The position numbers and the translations under genes are program-made. A stretch of DNA of 64,000 nucleotides from Porodaedalea pini (taxonomy: Eukaryota > Basidiomycota > Agaricomycetes > Hymenochaetales > Hymenochaetaceae): NCBI GenBank assembly GCA_002794775.1, contig NBAY01000005.1:1178001-1242000 (forward strand), given 5' to 3'. A model generated the notes under the pieces. The model saw only the letters and a program-made list of their open reading frames with translations. It did not search any database and was not told the DNA's origin. Shown in pieces: positions 1 through 12,007 of this stretch (position 1 is the first letter of the stretch; each line of letters opens with the position of its first letter).

Positions 1-1
1 T

Positions 2-139
2 TCTCGTGCATTAGTTTTGGAATCTGGCTTCCAAGAAAATGTCTCTGATCCACTTCTACAGGACATTGCCTTTACTCAGTCTACACTGCCTATGTTTCCA
101 GAAAAACGGGCTCGAGTCGAAGGCATGGTCCTTTCTTGA
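2..139 (+). CDS. 3' end of an unidentified ORF (partial)
   Basis: An open frame enters from the left edge and runs 45 codons to a TGA at 137-139. Its composition (mixed polar and acidic residues, ending in ...KRARVEGMVLS) looks coding rather than random, and it lies just ahead of a tandem repeat in AT-rich DNA, as is common for the tail of a transposable-element protein. I do not recognise the family, and with so short a piece no function is offered. Confidence 0.25.
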   Translation, partial: SRALVLESGFQENVSDPLLQDIAFTQSTLPMFPEKRARVEGMVLS

Positions 140-350
140 TTTATCTAAATTTCCTGTAATAATACACTTATTCAATGTTATAAATTCACCATGCTGAATT
201 GAGTGGGATGAAAAGACAAAGACAGACAGAATACTAATGCATTGTCATGATAATGGATGTGTGCCTGAGAGATGCAGTCTTATATGTACGAACAAGGTCT
301 ACTGTCCTAGAAGCTATGATCTTTGTGTTATTTATTACAATAAGTTCCCC

Positions 351-775
351 CTGGGCTATCCCTGCATTATTATTTCTGGGCGATCCCTGAGTTATTATCT
401 CTGGGCTATCCCTATGAAATTATCTCTGGGCTATCCCTGAGTTATTATCTCTGGGCTATCCCTGAATTATTATCTCTGGGCCATCCCTGGATTATTATCT
501 CTGGGCTATCCCTGAGTTATTATCTCTGGGCTATCCCTGCATTATTATCTCTGGGCTATCCCTGCATTATTATCTCTGGGCTATCCCTGAGTTATTATCT
601 CTGGGCTATCCCTGCATTATTATCTCTGGGCCATCCCTGCATTATTATCTCTGGGCCATCCCTGAGTTATGATCTCTGGGCTATCCCTATGAAATTATGT
701 CTGGGCTATCCCTCTGTGTTTATATCTGGGCTATCCCTGGGTTATTATCTCTGAGCTATCCCCATAGATATGAGA
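351..775 (+). repeat. 25-bp minisatellite, 17 copies
   Basis: Seventeen tandem units begin exactly every 25 bases from 351 to 751 (unit of the type CTGGGCTATCCCTGAGTT followed by ATTATCT). The core GGGCTATCCCT is nearly invariant; variation is concentrated in the TGAGTT/TGCATT/TATGAA segment, and copies 3 and 14 share the same TATGAAATTAT variant, which suggests block duplication. The period is not a multiple of three, so it is not a protein repeat. Confidence 0.95.
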
Positions 776-3700
776 TACATATACTTATCAGTTAAAGTCA
801 TTCCTAGGTATTCTAAATCATAATAATTAAGAACATGGGTGTATTCTATAAATTACAGAGGCTCAATCTCTGTTGTTATTACTGAGGTCATCATTTCTCA
901 AAGTTCTACTTGTGGTCATGCTATATAGAGATTAAAAGAGGACTTTCCTTATATTCAAAGCTAGAGATGTGTAGCCATATCATATCTGTTGTCATACAAA
1001 TATCCAGTGAAGCTGAATCTATGATAATATTCAAAGAGTAGCAGCTGCCTAGTATGTATAAAGTGGCCATGCACAAGGCCAAGCATTAAATGCATCACAA
1101 CTGTTCAAAACTAACATGGGATTGCTAATTTAAGCCCTAAAATATCAATTTTTTAATATAAAACTAGGTTGAAATTACCTGGGGAAATCCCAGTGAAAAG
1201 TCCCCCTGGCACCCAGTGACAACAGAGGGACAGCCCTATGGTAACTGCACTGATAGGTATTAACTTACAGGAATATCCCCTGCCCTGGGACATCCCAGAC
1301 TATATATATACATATCAGGACAGGCACCTTTAGGTGTAACTCAATTGGGCTAAGTTACACCTAAGAGGTCTGGGTAAAAGGGGTACCTGAAGTGTCTCCT
1401 CCGAAACCACAGCATTCTTTGTCCCAGACAGGGACTTCATTAGTGCAATGCTTGTGCTCCGAATAATGCATGTCTGCGGCTACACAACGCCTGTAGGTTA
1501 TGTCAAGCTGATGGTGATGTGTCTGCTTGTCTGAATTTTACACTGTGTCGAGTTCGGATGCTGGATGATCACTATTCTTCTCTGTTGTTGGCTTCGAGCT
1601 TCTTATCCTCCACCAGTACTTCTTTCCCGCTCGGATCCCCAGGTCTCCCCAGGAAATTGTTCTCCCGCGTAGGCATCGCCGGAAACTTAAGCTGTCAGCA
1701 TCGCTGGCTTCCCAAGATGTTGCAGAAAGAAACCTTCACTGACGTATCTGACAGGTGTAAAATGTAAACTACAAATTCTTTGTTGCGCTGCAGAGCTCGC
1801 GGGCGAGGGCCACATGGACCTCTCTGGATCAGTATAAACTAAAAAGAAATACGGCTGTAGATGGGACGGTATGCCACCACGCGTACGCGCGTTGATGCTT
1901 CCACACTGCTTCAAGGGGGAAATTGAACTCATTCGGTCTCTTTACATGAGAAACACTCCACTGCATTTCCTCCGAGTGAATTTGAAAGGCGAAGCTCGGC
2001 TGCTAGCTAGCACTCGCGGTTCTCAGATGAACGGGAGAAGTTTAGACTGGGCACTGATCATTAAGCGTGAGGTAGGTAAGGTACGTACGTACGTGTATGT
2101 TTCTTCTTTTTTTTGACGGGACTTGCTTTTGGTTCTGTGATTGATATTGACTTGGGAGACATAAAGCGATTATATGGGCGATAGAATGAACTCGCGTATG
2201 GGAAGGAAGCTACAGACTGCATATAAGTCCGTCAAGTCATTCTCTCTCTCCTTCATACAAAGCCAGCTTCTCTGTTCACCAACACAACATAGTGACAGTG
2301 CAGGTTTGGCTTGAAAGCACAATAGGAAAGGAAAAGACAGAGACCGTCCCGTAACTTCGGGTGAGCCTCACTCGAGCAGACACGGGGAGATGCAGACGTT
2401 TAGTCTGCTAAAGTCTTCTGTAAGGATCCACCGTGGTCTTCACTCGTCTATTTTCCGAAGTTGTGCGGTCTCCGGCTAGGGAAAAAGATGGCCGTGTAAG
2501 TGGGAGTGTGCATTGATTCCTCCTGGGTGCATCAGATGGGTCAGCACGCTGATGATCATGAATATCCGGTCGTCTTCTGCTATTCAGCTAATCCTTTCAG
2601 CGTATCCAGCGGCGTTTCTGACTTTCTTGGCTTGGGTTATAGAAGCGCGAGCTCTCGTACGATATCGGCAGAACTCATGGACACGTATCGATGCATGACT
2701 AGAAGCTGCGCGACGCACTTCTACGATGGGTCGTGTTCATATATATGTCTTAGACGATTGGTTCTCCCTTTTGTCTGACGTGTCATTTGAGTGACTGAAA
2801 CTCCGACGCTTTGATTCTATCATTCGCAGCCAATATTAATGATCGAGTGCACCGTGACTCCGTACGAACTCTAGGACTCGACGGAGGGATCGACACCGAC
2901 TCTGGATATAGAGCACTTACATTAATATTCTTGATGCGGATGCTTTTGAACGCAATATTAGTGCCGCAAATGATACTAGCGTAGGCTCTGAAGTGCCGTG
3001 CAAGTTCGGCATTCGTTCTTTATCTTGCTCCGACCGGGGAGGAGAACGAGGGTCGGAAGTAAGTATAGCATAGGCTAGCGTGTCTGAACTTGCACCCCGC
3101 CGCGATGAGAGCTATACAGAACTTCGACCGCTTTATTCTTATGAAGCAGTGCTTACTGGATCTACATCCAGTCCTCGCCGTCGACATACACGAATGCATT
3201 CGATCTGGACTGAAAACCACGTCGGTGTGTATTTGTATTGTTTTCGCGGAGTTTGAAATGTGATTTCCCGATTGAAGAATAGAGTTCTCTTCCCGCATGT
3301 GTGATGAAAGGACGAAAGGCACGCTCACTCCAAGCGTTGGCGACCAAGCACTGGCGTGGCATGTTATTATTACTGTACGCTACGCGGACACCGGCATCTG
3401 AACCACTAGCGAGTCCCGGTCTTCATCCCTCGTCTGTCTCTCGCGCGAGTCGTTCTGTTGTGGGAGCTCGTTTATGCACCCTTCTGGGTTCTCATCTATG
3501 GAACTCTCTTCGCGCCTTCGTAGCTTCGTGCCTTCGCCTTCGCCCTCGCCCTTCGCCCTTTCTGGCGTCGTCGCTCCGTCGCTCGTTCTCACCGCGGGGC
3601 TCCAATCTATCCATCTTGGATGCGAATGAAGATTGCGCGCGATGCAGCATGACTGGCGTAGGCGCTAGCGAAGCAATCTCGCAAGCTCGTGCTGTATGCG

Positions 3701-5710
3701 TATCCGGGACGATTCGGAGTCGACGGTCGGAACGAAACGCTAGGGAGGGAGCGAGAGGTCCCGAGGGTACTACTAGTACTACTACTAGTTGGTGGTCAGC
3801 ACGATTCCTTGCGTAGCGCCCGGATCTCTGCTCAATCTCCACCCACGCCCGTTCGCCTGCTTATTGGTGAGCGACACGGCTATTTCTAGTCTTCTCGGAG
3901 TGCGTCGGAGTGGATACGAGGATACGAGAACTTCGCGCAGGACATGCGTCGTTCATGCGCTGAGTGCCCGAACATGAACTGAATTGCGTTTCGAATGGAG
4001 AAAAACAGGCTTGCATCTTTGCATCTCATCATCCGACCCGACACCCTCTCGCCTTGCCTCGCCTTCCACTTCGAAGTTCGATATCGATTTCGAGCTTCGC
4101 GTGCCCGGCGCCGTCTTGTGCGTGGGTATAGCTGCCCCGCGCGTGTGGGATCGACACCGCTTCTACACTCCTAACACGCTCGATTCTTGGGACTCACGAC
4201 CAGGGTACAGACATAGACGACCATTTGGTCGGGTCGGCACAGCTCCCTTTATCGTCTACTCTACTCTATTTCGCCGGCCTTCTTCATTCCCTCGCCTTCG
4301 CAGACTCGAGGGGGCTCGGATTAAAAGACACGGCGACCCGCGGAGTGCGGGACTTTTGCTGCTGGGGCCTTATTCTCTCAACTTTTCGCACTGCGCGAAC
4401 GCAGGTGCAGGTGCAGGTGCACGGGGCCGCGTTTTGATCATTTGTGCTCGCTTTGTGCAATATTGCGGGGGGTTGCTGGTATGCTACGTATGCACGCCAT
4501 CTCGGACTAAATGCAAATCCCTTATCCATCGTGATCTATGTGGATTTCCAGCGCTTAGCTCCGGCGAGGGCGGACAGGGGGTGGAAACGTAGGTATGCAT
4601 TCAGTTGGACGATCGGGGAGGCACACTTTCCGATCTAAAGGAACGAGGAGAGCGATATATATTGCGCAACATGAGTACGCAGGTACGTATGGGTGAATGA
4701 ATACATGGATCGATGAACACTGAGCAAGCGTGCATTGTGCCATCCTCACGCGTGTTGAGTGTCCCATTGAGCTGCGCGTCAGGCTCTTCCATGCGTCGAA
4801 CAGCTTGCAGAGCGTCACGTAATGGCGTCAGCAATAGATAGTGAAGGAAGCGCCGCCACGATGATGCATAATGAACATCTGGGGGTTCAATTTCATCAGC
4901 AATAATGATTGCAAAATGGATTGTCTGTGCCTGCGGTAGGCTGAGTTTGCTGGAATTCAATTCGGACTCAGAATCGGGGAAGCGCCGTCAGCCAGCGACT
5001 CGGGATGGCCACCTGGCCGAAACGTGGCGGCGGCGTCTGTGTTTTGTGAAGCGGGATGACAGAACATAGAACTCGAAGACGCGAAGCATATGTAGTATGT
5101 ACTTTTTCGCTGCGCGTCGCCAGCCTTCCCTTTCGACGCGCGCGAGGGGCTTCCAAGTTCCATCGCGCTGCTTCCCTCTGCGGCGGACGTCGATCTGATC
5201 CCTGAATTGTCTGGTTCGCCCAACGGAGTCACACTCGGTAATCCACTTGTCTCGTTTCTATTTGTCTTGACGATGCGTTGTTGTCTTGCTCTTAGCTTTC
5301 CGCGTTCTCTTCGGGGCTGCCGCTGCCAGCTGAAACAAGCTCGGATACAGAGTTCTATTCTTTCCCGCCCAAATGAAAAGCAGAAATTGAGAAGAGGCAT
5401 TGGAGGAAAGAAAGAGGGGACAAAGGGACAATTAGGTTTTCGTGGCACCTCATAAAGTCCGCAGACACGTACACGTACTTCTGGATCGCACTGATATCGA
5501 AGAGATGGGATGGATTGGTGATGGTGTCGTAAGTCAGCTAAGGGTGGATGGGGGGGCCCGCTACGAGGCGTCCCACCTGTCCACGCGCCAGAGAGTTTCA
5601 CTTCCTCATCAATTTCTCGAATCCAAATCCATTGTTATTCCATTAAGAACTGTAAATATATACATATCTCCTTTGTACGCACGCAGGTGGGGAGGCGGGG
5701 GCGGACGTAC
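776..5710. other. Long stretch with no supported gene
   Basis: Nothing here resembles a known protein. 776-1300 is AT-rich. Around 2219-2260 a CATATAAG element is followed by a CT-rich run, which looks promoter-like, and an ATG at 2488 is followed at once by a canonical GTAAGT, so an unrecognised spliced transcript is possible. 3300-4600 holds GC-rich open frames on both strands, but none shows conserved domains or consistent exon phases. 5000-5700 is the upstream region of the zinc-finger gene. Confidence 0.5.
1330..1364. repeat. 12-bp perfect inverted repeat
   Basis: TTAGGTGTAACT (1330-1341) and AGTTACACCTAA (1353-1364) are exact reverse complements separated by 11 bases. The hairpin lies in AT-rich, gene-free DNA just after a TATATATAC stretch. 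It could be the end of a degraded mobile element or a simple cruciform sequence; no matching partner copy was seen in the window. Confidence 0.7.
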
Positions 5711-5711
5711 A

Positions 5712-5718
5712 TATATAA
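5712..5718 (+). promoter_or_regulatory. Candidate TATA box of the zinc-finger gene
   Basis: TATATAA lies about 190 bp upstream of the first ATG in the main zinc-finger frame (5908) and 21 bp upstream of an earlier ATG at 5733. The 5733 ATG either opens a 21-codon upstream ORF or, if a 46-bp intron 5797-5842 is removed, forms a short first coding exon joined in frame to the main one. The element is inferred from sequence and position only. Confidence 0.45.
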
Positions 5719-5907
5719 CGTACACGCGATCTATGGGCTGGACCGCCTTTGGCGACTTGTCAACCCGTCTGCGCAGCGGCTGCAGCCAGCCCTTTTGTAA
5801 GTAGCCCGGCAGTGCCTGCAATCTCTCTCCTCGTGCTGCAAGCTGACAGTGACAGCGGAACAGCGTCACCACCACCACCACCACCACCCGCCAACGTGGT
5901 GCAGTGT

Positions 5908-8900
5908 ATGACCCCGTCCGGCTCTGAGTCGCCCAGGTCCATTTCCACTTTCGCGTCCAGGTCCAATTGCAAGTCCGCGACCGCCCGCCCGTCGACGTCG
6001 CGTTCGCGTTCGAGTAGTCTGGGATTCTCAGGCTCAGGCTCAGGCTCAGCTGCTGTCAGCCCAGCGCGATCAGTGACCCCGACCCCGGCAGCTGGCTCAG
6101 CATCGGCGGCAACACGCGCCCGGACACCCCCGCGGACACGGGCACGGACACGGACACGGACGCCCACGGCTTCTACCAGTAAGACGCCTCCCATGATGTC
6201 GTCCGCGCAGACCGTGACGAGCACGGCAACCGAGAGCGGCTCGCGGTTTGCCTCCTCGGACGCGTATCGCTATGCGGGCACGCTGCACCTCCCAGGGACG
6301 ACTAGTACTCCGATTCTCGCGCGGCGGAATACAGTGCATGTGAATGCGACACGTTCAGGTTCAGCCTCAGCCTCAGCCTCGCACGATTCCGAGCGCGGCA
6401 CAATGCGCGATCGACACGCGTACGCGTATCCTCATTCGCAGCCGTATTCGCAAACACAGACACACACTGACGAGGAATCCCAATCACAGAGGCCAGGTTC
6501 ACATTGGAGTACGCGGATCGCCGAGGTTCCCATCGACGCTGCGGAGGCAGATGCAGGATCTCCCCGCTCCGCTTATGGTTCTAGTTCCGTCACGCCGGCC
6601 GGCTTTGCCCCAAGTACGGACTTCCCGCCGGCAGAGAGTCACGTGGGGCAACATTCCGGGTTGTACGCTCCGACAGCCTCTTCCGGTGCCGGTGCCGTTG
6701 CCGTTGCCGGCCCGTCCGTGTTCCGCCCTCCGAGTCTTGCCCGTTATGCACTCACTCCGCCGGCAGCACAAGCAAGCTCCTGGCGCGACACCGTCGTCGG
6801 GTTTCCTTCCTCGTCGTCATCGTCCTCCGCAGGGTGGCCGCCGCCTTCGTATACAGCCTCCGACGCATTTCGCGGATTCGATGCAAACACGCAGCGCGCG
6901 GCACGGTGGGGTTCGCCTCCTTCTTCGGCAGAAGGCACCGCTAGTGCGTCCTTCCCGCCCGTTCTTTCGTCACTCGCTCTCCCGCGCGCGTCGCCGACGC
7001 ACTCTGGCTCTCCAGAAGACATCGCGGCTGGTGCGGCGTCATCATCGTGGGCGCCTGTTCCTCCCGCGACGGCAGACTCGGAAGAAAGCAGCCAACCGCG
7101 ATCATATGCAAACAAGGTGCTGTCTACACCTGCGGCGCGCCCTAGTCCAACGCGTTCTTCGTTCGCGTCCTCTTCCTCCTCCTCGTCTTCGCTGCGAGTG
7201 GCGTCTTTCTCGGGTTCTGGCTCTAGTACAACGCCCATTCCCATTCCCACGCCTGCCACGGCGGCGGTGGCGGCGGCGGCGGCTGCTGCTTCCCGCGTTC
7301 CTGAACCTGCAACTCCCTACTCCCTTCTTCCCTTCGCTCCGCAATCGCCCGCGTCCCCGCGAAGTGCGCCCGGCATCGTCGGCGAGCCCGTCGCGCCCTT
7401 TACGAGCTTCGCAGCAGCCGCAGTTGCTGGTCCGTCGACGTCGTCGTCGGTTTCTGGACAGCAGCCAGCGCAGCCATCGCCTCCGTACGACGCGCAGACG
7501 CACTCGCCGGCTTCCGCACGGCTGGCGCGGTCCGGCGCTTCCCCGGAGCACGAGCGGCAGCAGCAACATGAGCCTGCGGCGTTCCAGGACCCGCTCCAGC
7601 AGAGTGGGCCGGCCAGACAGGCGTCGACTGGGACTGGGACTGGTTCTGGCTCGGGCTCGGCTCGGGCGCGACAGCGTCTGGCCCGCCAGGTCCAGGCGCA
7701 GCGCGCTACCCCTTCGTAGGTACAAATACGGGCTCGTATTCTGGTCCGTTCGGCGTCAGCTCTGATTCCGACGCGGGTCCTTCGTCTCTGGCTGCGCGCT
7801 CGAGTGCGCCGCTGCTCACTGTCCCTGTTACGATCACCGCGGCAGAACCTTACGGCTACCCGTACTCTTCGCCCACGTCCGTCCCTGCCCCTGCCCCTGC
7901 ATTCGCGTCCGCATCTGCATCTGCAGCGGGAAGTAGCGGCGGCCAAAATACGCGGAAGAAAAATCACGCGTGTTGGATGTGCCACAAGAGCTTCGACAGG
8001 CCGAGTACTCTGCGCAAGGTGCGTCGATTTCCTTTAACCACCCAGAGTTCAAAAGATCGCGTTTTGCGTTCCTTGTTGTCCGTTTGAATCGCGCGAATCC
8101 TCTCGAGTTTTTCCGACTCGGATGGGAGCTTTATTTCTGGTTTTAAACAAACGAACGAAGGCAGCTCGCCGACGTTATCAATATTGCGAGTGGTGCATCC
8201 CGCACCGCTCGCACCCTTCGCTTCTTCTGCCCTTATCGTCCTCACTATCGGCGTCAGCCGAGTATTTCGATCTATCGCGAAGACATCATGCGGCCCATTG
8301 CTTATTGCACATTTGCGGCGATCTGCGCTATGCCGCGCTCTTCTTCACGAGCCTTGATTTATATGCCATTGTTGTCATTCTCTGGCACCTGAATTACGGA
8401 TTATGGATAGAATTACTGACGCTCTCGCTATCTTATTTTTTTTCGTTCCACATCCCCTACTCGCTTTGGCTTCTGCAATATGCGACCATTCAATCAAACG
8501 CGCATGCCCATGGGACACATAAATCGCTCCGTGCTTTATCATACTGACGCCGCCGCCACCTTGCACACTCCAGCACCTCCTCGTTCACACAGGCGAGAAA
8601 GGTCAGTCAGCCCTTCTCTGTTCGTCATTATCTTGCCCTCCGTTCCTCTCTCTTTCTGCGATGTGCCTGCTGCTGGCGTCATCGCGCTGAACAGCCCCAG
8701 GGCTGGTGCTGGGCGAGTGTTGTTGGTGTGCCCTTTTTGTGGATCGTCCGCAGAAGCTTTGAGTGTCGAGTTGCTGACGCTCTGTTTGATCTTCGTTTTT
8801 TTAATTTCCGCCACGCTTATTTTCCACATTCGCGCCGCTTCTGCCCGCGTCCCGTCTCCGATGGCTCGTTCTGGCGAACCCGCGCCCGAAATGAACTGCA

Positions 8901-10196
8901 TCGCGACAATCATGAACGCACCCTTCGGCATTTTATGCGCTGCTACTGCTGCTGTTTAATTGCACCATGTACGCACTTGCAAAACTGTGTTTTCACCGCT
9001 GCAATCGGATGCTCGGCGCTTGACGTCGGATCGGTGGGTGGTTATTCGTCGGGTATAAAATCATATGTATGTCTGCGGCGTCCCGGTTTTTCCTCACTAC
9101 CGCTGGCGGATATCAACTGCAAAACACCTCGCCCACTGAATTCACTCACCACTAAACATTTAAAACCTACTCTCAACTAGCCTTCGTCTGTAATATCTGC
9201 GGCCGCCGCTTCGGCGTCGCTTCCAACCTCAACCGACACACCCGCCGCTGCATCGCGCGTCCCGTCAACAGCAGCGCCTTTCATACCGCATCGACGACAT
9301 CTGCAGCAGGACCTTCGACCTCTGCGAGCATCTTTCCGACCTCGGATACAGTCGACGCGATGGCGCGCGAGCAAACGAATCCTGATGTACGACGCAGTGA
9401 GCGCGAACGCGACGGGCGTGAGGTACGCGATGGCGATCCACCACCTCCTGCGCCTGCAACTCCTACCACGTCGGAGTCGCCCGCTCGTCCGACCAGGGGC
9501 CGTAGGCGCGCGCGATCTACTGCCCAGTCTGCTCCGCTCGGTGCACAAAGCATGAACACGTCCTTACCTCCGGAGGGCGGTGCTTCTTCTTCTTCCTCGC
9601 AGCGATCGCCATTCCAGCTACGCCCTGCCTTCGGCGGCGGCGTGCAAGGCGCGGGTCAGGTCGCGGTTGCGATCGCCAGCGCGAGTACTGAGAACGTGGG
9701 GGGCGAGCGCCGCCCGAAACGGCGCCGGCGCGCGCCATCCCCGAGTCGGTGGGTGCCCGCGTCCCTGCGCACGTTCTCGCTCTCGCCGATCCAGCAGCGC
9801 GCCCCTACGCCTCTGCCGCCTGTCTCGCCCGGCTATGACGCAGCGACCGGCATGTACGAGGAGCGCGACTCGTATGCCACCATCGCCGATGAGAACGTCG
9901 ATCCCGCCGGCGAGGCGAGCGCCGCGTCGTCTTCCGCTGGCGCGGCCCCCGGTTCAAATGCAGGCGGGAGTGCGGCGCGGACGCATGCGGAGCGGCTGCG
10001 CAATTTCGAGTATGCGCCTTACCACCCCTGCGGATGGACGGGACGTCTACCGGGTCCCGCTGTTGTTGGCTCCGACTTGACGAATTACGCAAAGCCGTCT
10101 GGTGGGGGAGGGTCGGGCTCGAGCCGCTATTCTGGGGGCAGTACCAGTGGAGGCCTGAGCTTCATGTTTGAGTTCAGCCTGGCCGCGGAAGGTTAA
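5908..10196 (+). CDS. C2H2 zinc-finger transcription regulator, about 1031 aa
   Basis: Proposed exons are 5908-7642, 7702-8018, 8574-8601 and 9181-10196 (3096 nt). Residues 1-660 are low-complexity Ser/Pro/Ala-rich. Finger 1 uses C669-C672 (CWMCHKSFDRPSTLRK) with H685 and H689, then the linker TGEK; finger 2 uses C697-C700-H713-C717 (CNICGRRFGVASNLNRH), a C2HC finger. This finger pair belongs to a family widespread in basidiomycetes; a nuclear DNA-binding role is inferred from the domain. Introns 2 and 3 (555 and 579 bp) are about ten times longer than others in the window and flank a 28-nt exon holding both histidines of finger 1. The first intron (59 bp, weak GTTCTG donor) is inferred from a frame change near 7640-7702 and could instead be an indel. 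An alternative start at 5733 is possible. C-terminal half: disordered, with an arginine-rich patch. Confidence 0.85.
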
Positions 10197-12007
10197 GGTT
10201 AAGCTGGTTATATATCGTTTTTTCTCTTCGGATCGGAATAGTTAGTACGAGCATTCTGGAATGTCTTCGTCGTCGCTTGTTTCTTCGTGTAGCTATCTGC
10301 ATTCTTTCTCTCATCCCTCATTCTTCCTTACCTACTCCATTTCTACTTTAACATATTTAGCACATATTGTAAGCAGTCTCGTGGTCAGACTTGCTACTGA
10401 CGCTCAGTAGCAAGTCTCATTGTGAGACTATGTTCGGAAGTTTTCGAGACGGATCTGTGGCCCACTCTGACCTGCTGTTTCTGCGCCCCCTCCTTCCAAA
10501 TTCGTTCTCTCGTGGAAATACCAATGTACAGGCTTGTTTCGTCGCACTGTACGGTCGCCATTGGTTTCGTCACCCGTCGTAGTACCGGGCTAGAATTCGC
10601 AATTTTGTTTGGGAGAACGGCGTGGTCGTTCATCGTGATGAAGAGAAAAAGTGCCATTAATATTGCATCCGAGTTTACGCCCTAGTAGTAGTAGTAATAG
10701 TGATACGCTGACTCCGACTCGAAAAGTCTGTGTTCGGTCAGAATGAGTTTCGCATATAAAAACTAAAGTTCTCATTAATATTTCTGTCGACTTTTTTTTT
10801 AGTAAGTTCTATTTAACTTGTTTCTGACTTCCTGTGAGCGAGGCGAGCCTAACATCCAAGTCGACCGTGGACTGGTGCAGATCTATAGGCTGTCCCGATC
10901 CATTTCCCACTCCGTAAGATTTTCATTCGAGGCTCAGCTCTATGTAGATCTCCTGGGTCTGCCCCCCCCCCCCCCCACCAGACACACCAGGCACCAGGCA
11001 TTGAGCTGTGCGTAAAGCAGACTTCGAGGAATTGAGCCTGAGATAGATACTAAGATAACCAGTTTGGGTTTTCGCTGACACACGGGACAAAATATTAATA
11101 GGAAAGTAGGAGGATATGCATATGGACGGGGATTGGACTCGGGTAGATGAGCTGGAATACTAGTACTGTATACGTATATATGTAGAGACAAAGAGGCGAT
11201 AGGAGGTGGGCGGGGTTCACTGAATTCAAGTAAAAAAATGACAATATTGATATTGGTATTGATCCCAGCAAGGCATCGTTAGTATTATTGATATAAAGCT
11301 TGATATCCATTTCATAGGATGCGAAAGGTTCAGATATATACACCGGTTGATTTAGCCCTGGACCTGTCGTGGGTTGGATGAGCTTAGATCGCGGTTGAAC
11401 CAGTTCTATGGGTTTCTTCAGGCTGAGAGGTATACAACTTTGAAAGCGGTGTTGCGGTCGAAAGTATTAAGTAAGAGCTAGCGAAGCGAAAAGGAGCACC
11501 GAGTGGGTACGATGGAAAGGCAAGGCGTGCATAGTATATATAAGTAGCATTCCTACACTGGCCCGGTTTTCCAGCAGCTTGAAGCCTGAGAGACATATGG
11601 TGGGATGCACAGAAGACAGCTGCCCCGGGCCGGGAACACTTCGATTGTCCAGACTCCACAGTCGCTGACTTCGTTCGGCAAGAATGTATAGTAGAGATAT
11701 CCATCGCACTGAGAAAGAAGGAGCAGGCCAGACGATACCAGCGGCTCATCGCCGATACTGAGGTCAGGGACTCAAGAGATCAGACAGCTGCTAGCAAAAC
11801 AAAGGTTACGTTATCAGAGCGGAGTGTCAAAAAACGCTCTTTTCTGGCAATCGCGGCTAGAGCAGATCATGAACGTTAGATAAAATCTTTACTACTTCCT
11901 GCAACTGAACTACAACAAGTCGAATGCAGGTTTACTAAAGTTGCTTGCAGACTGCTTCGTACTTAAAAACTCAAGCTGGCCTTTTCTGTAGCTAAACTGC
12001 TCATGAT
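10197..12007. other. Intergenic, no supported gene
   Basis: About 1.8 kb between the zinc-finger and DUF2855 genes. It holds a perfect hairpin (10387-10417), three ATTAATATT/AATATTAAT copies (10656, 10774, 11091) and a run of C residues near 10963-10977. Open frames on both strands are short and lack conserved features. Confidence 0.6.
10387..10417. repeat. Perfect 14-bp hairpin with 3-nt loop
   Basis: AGACTTGCTACTGA (10387-10400) and TCAGTAGCAAGTCT (10404-10417) are exact reverse complements around the loop CGC. It sits 190 bp after the stop codon of the zinc-finger gene, so it could fall in that gene's 3' UTR or near its end; no role is demonstrated. Confidence 0.9.

Noticed and set aside
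3301..4592. Open frames of 171 and 202 codons
   Set aside because: Overlapping frames on both strands are open because of GC-rich composition; no conserved block or exon logic.
5749..5907. Upstream extension of the zinc-finger frame starting at TTG 5749
   Set aside because: Not an ATG; the first in-frame ATG is 5908, or 5733 through a short intron.
6344..7765. 473-codon open frame inside the zinc-finger gene
   Set aside because: Arg/Pro/Leu-rich product without domains; it is a frame shadow of GC-rich, Ser/Ala-rich coding sequence.
7102..7985. Antisense open frames of 207 and 222 codons
   Set aside because: Arg-rich shadows of the same low-complexity exon; no motifs.
10963..10977. Long run of C residues near 10970 as a possible G-quadruplex or element end
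   Set aside because: A simple homopolymer; a similar C run occurs in an Argonaute intron near 32811, so nothing specific.
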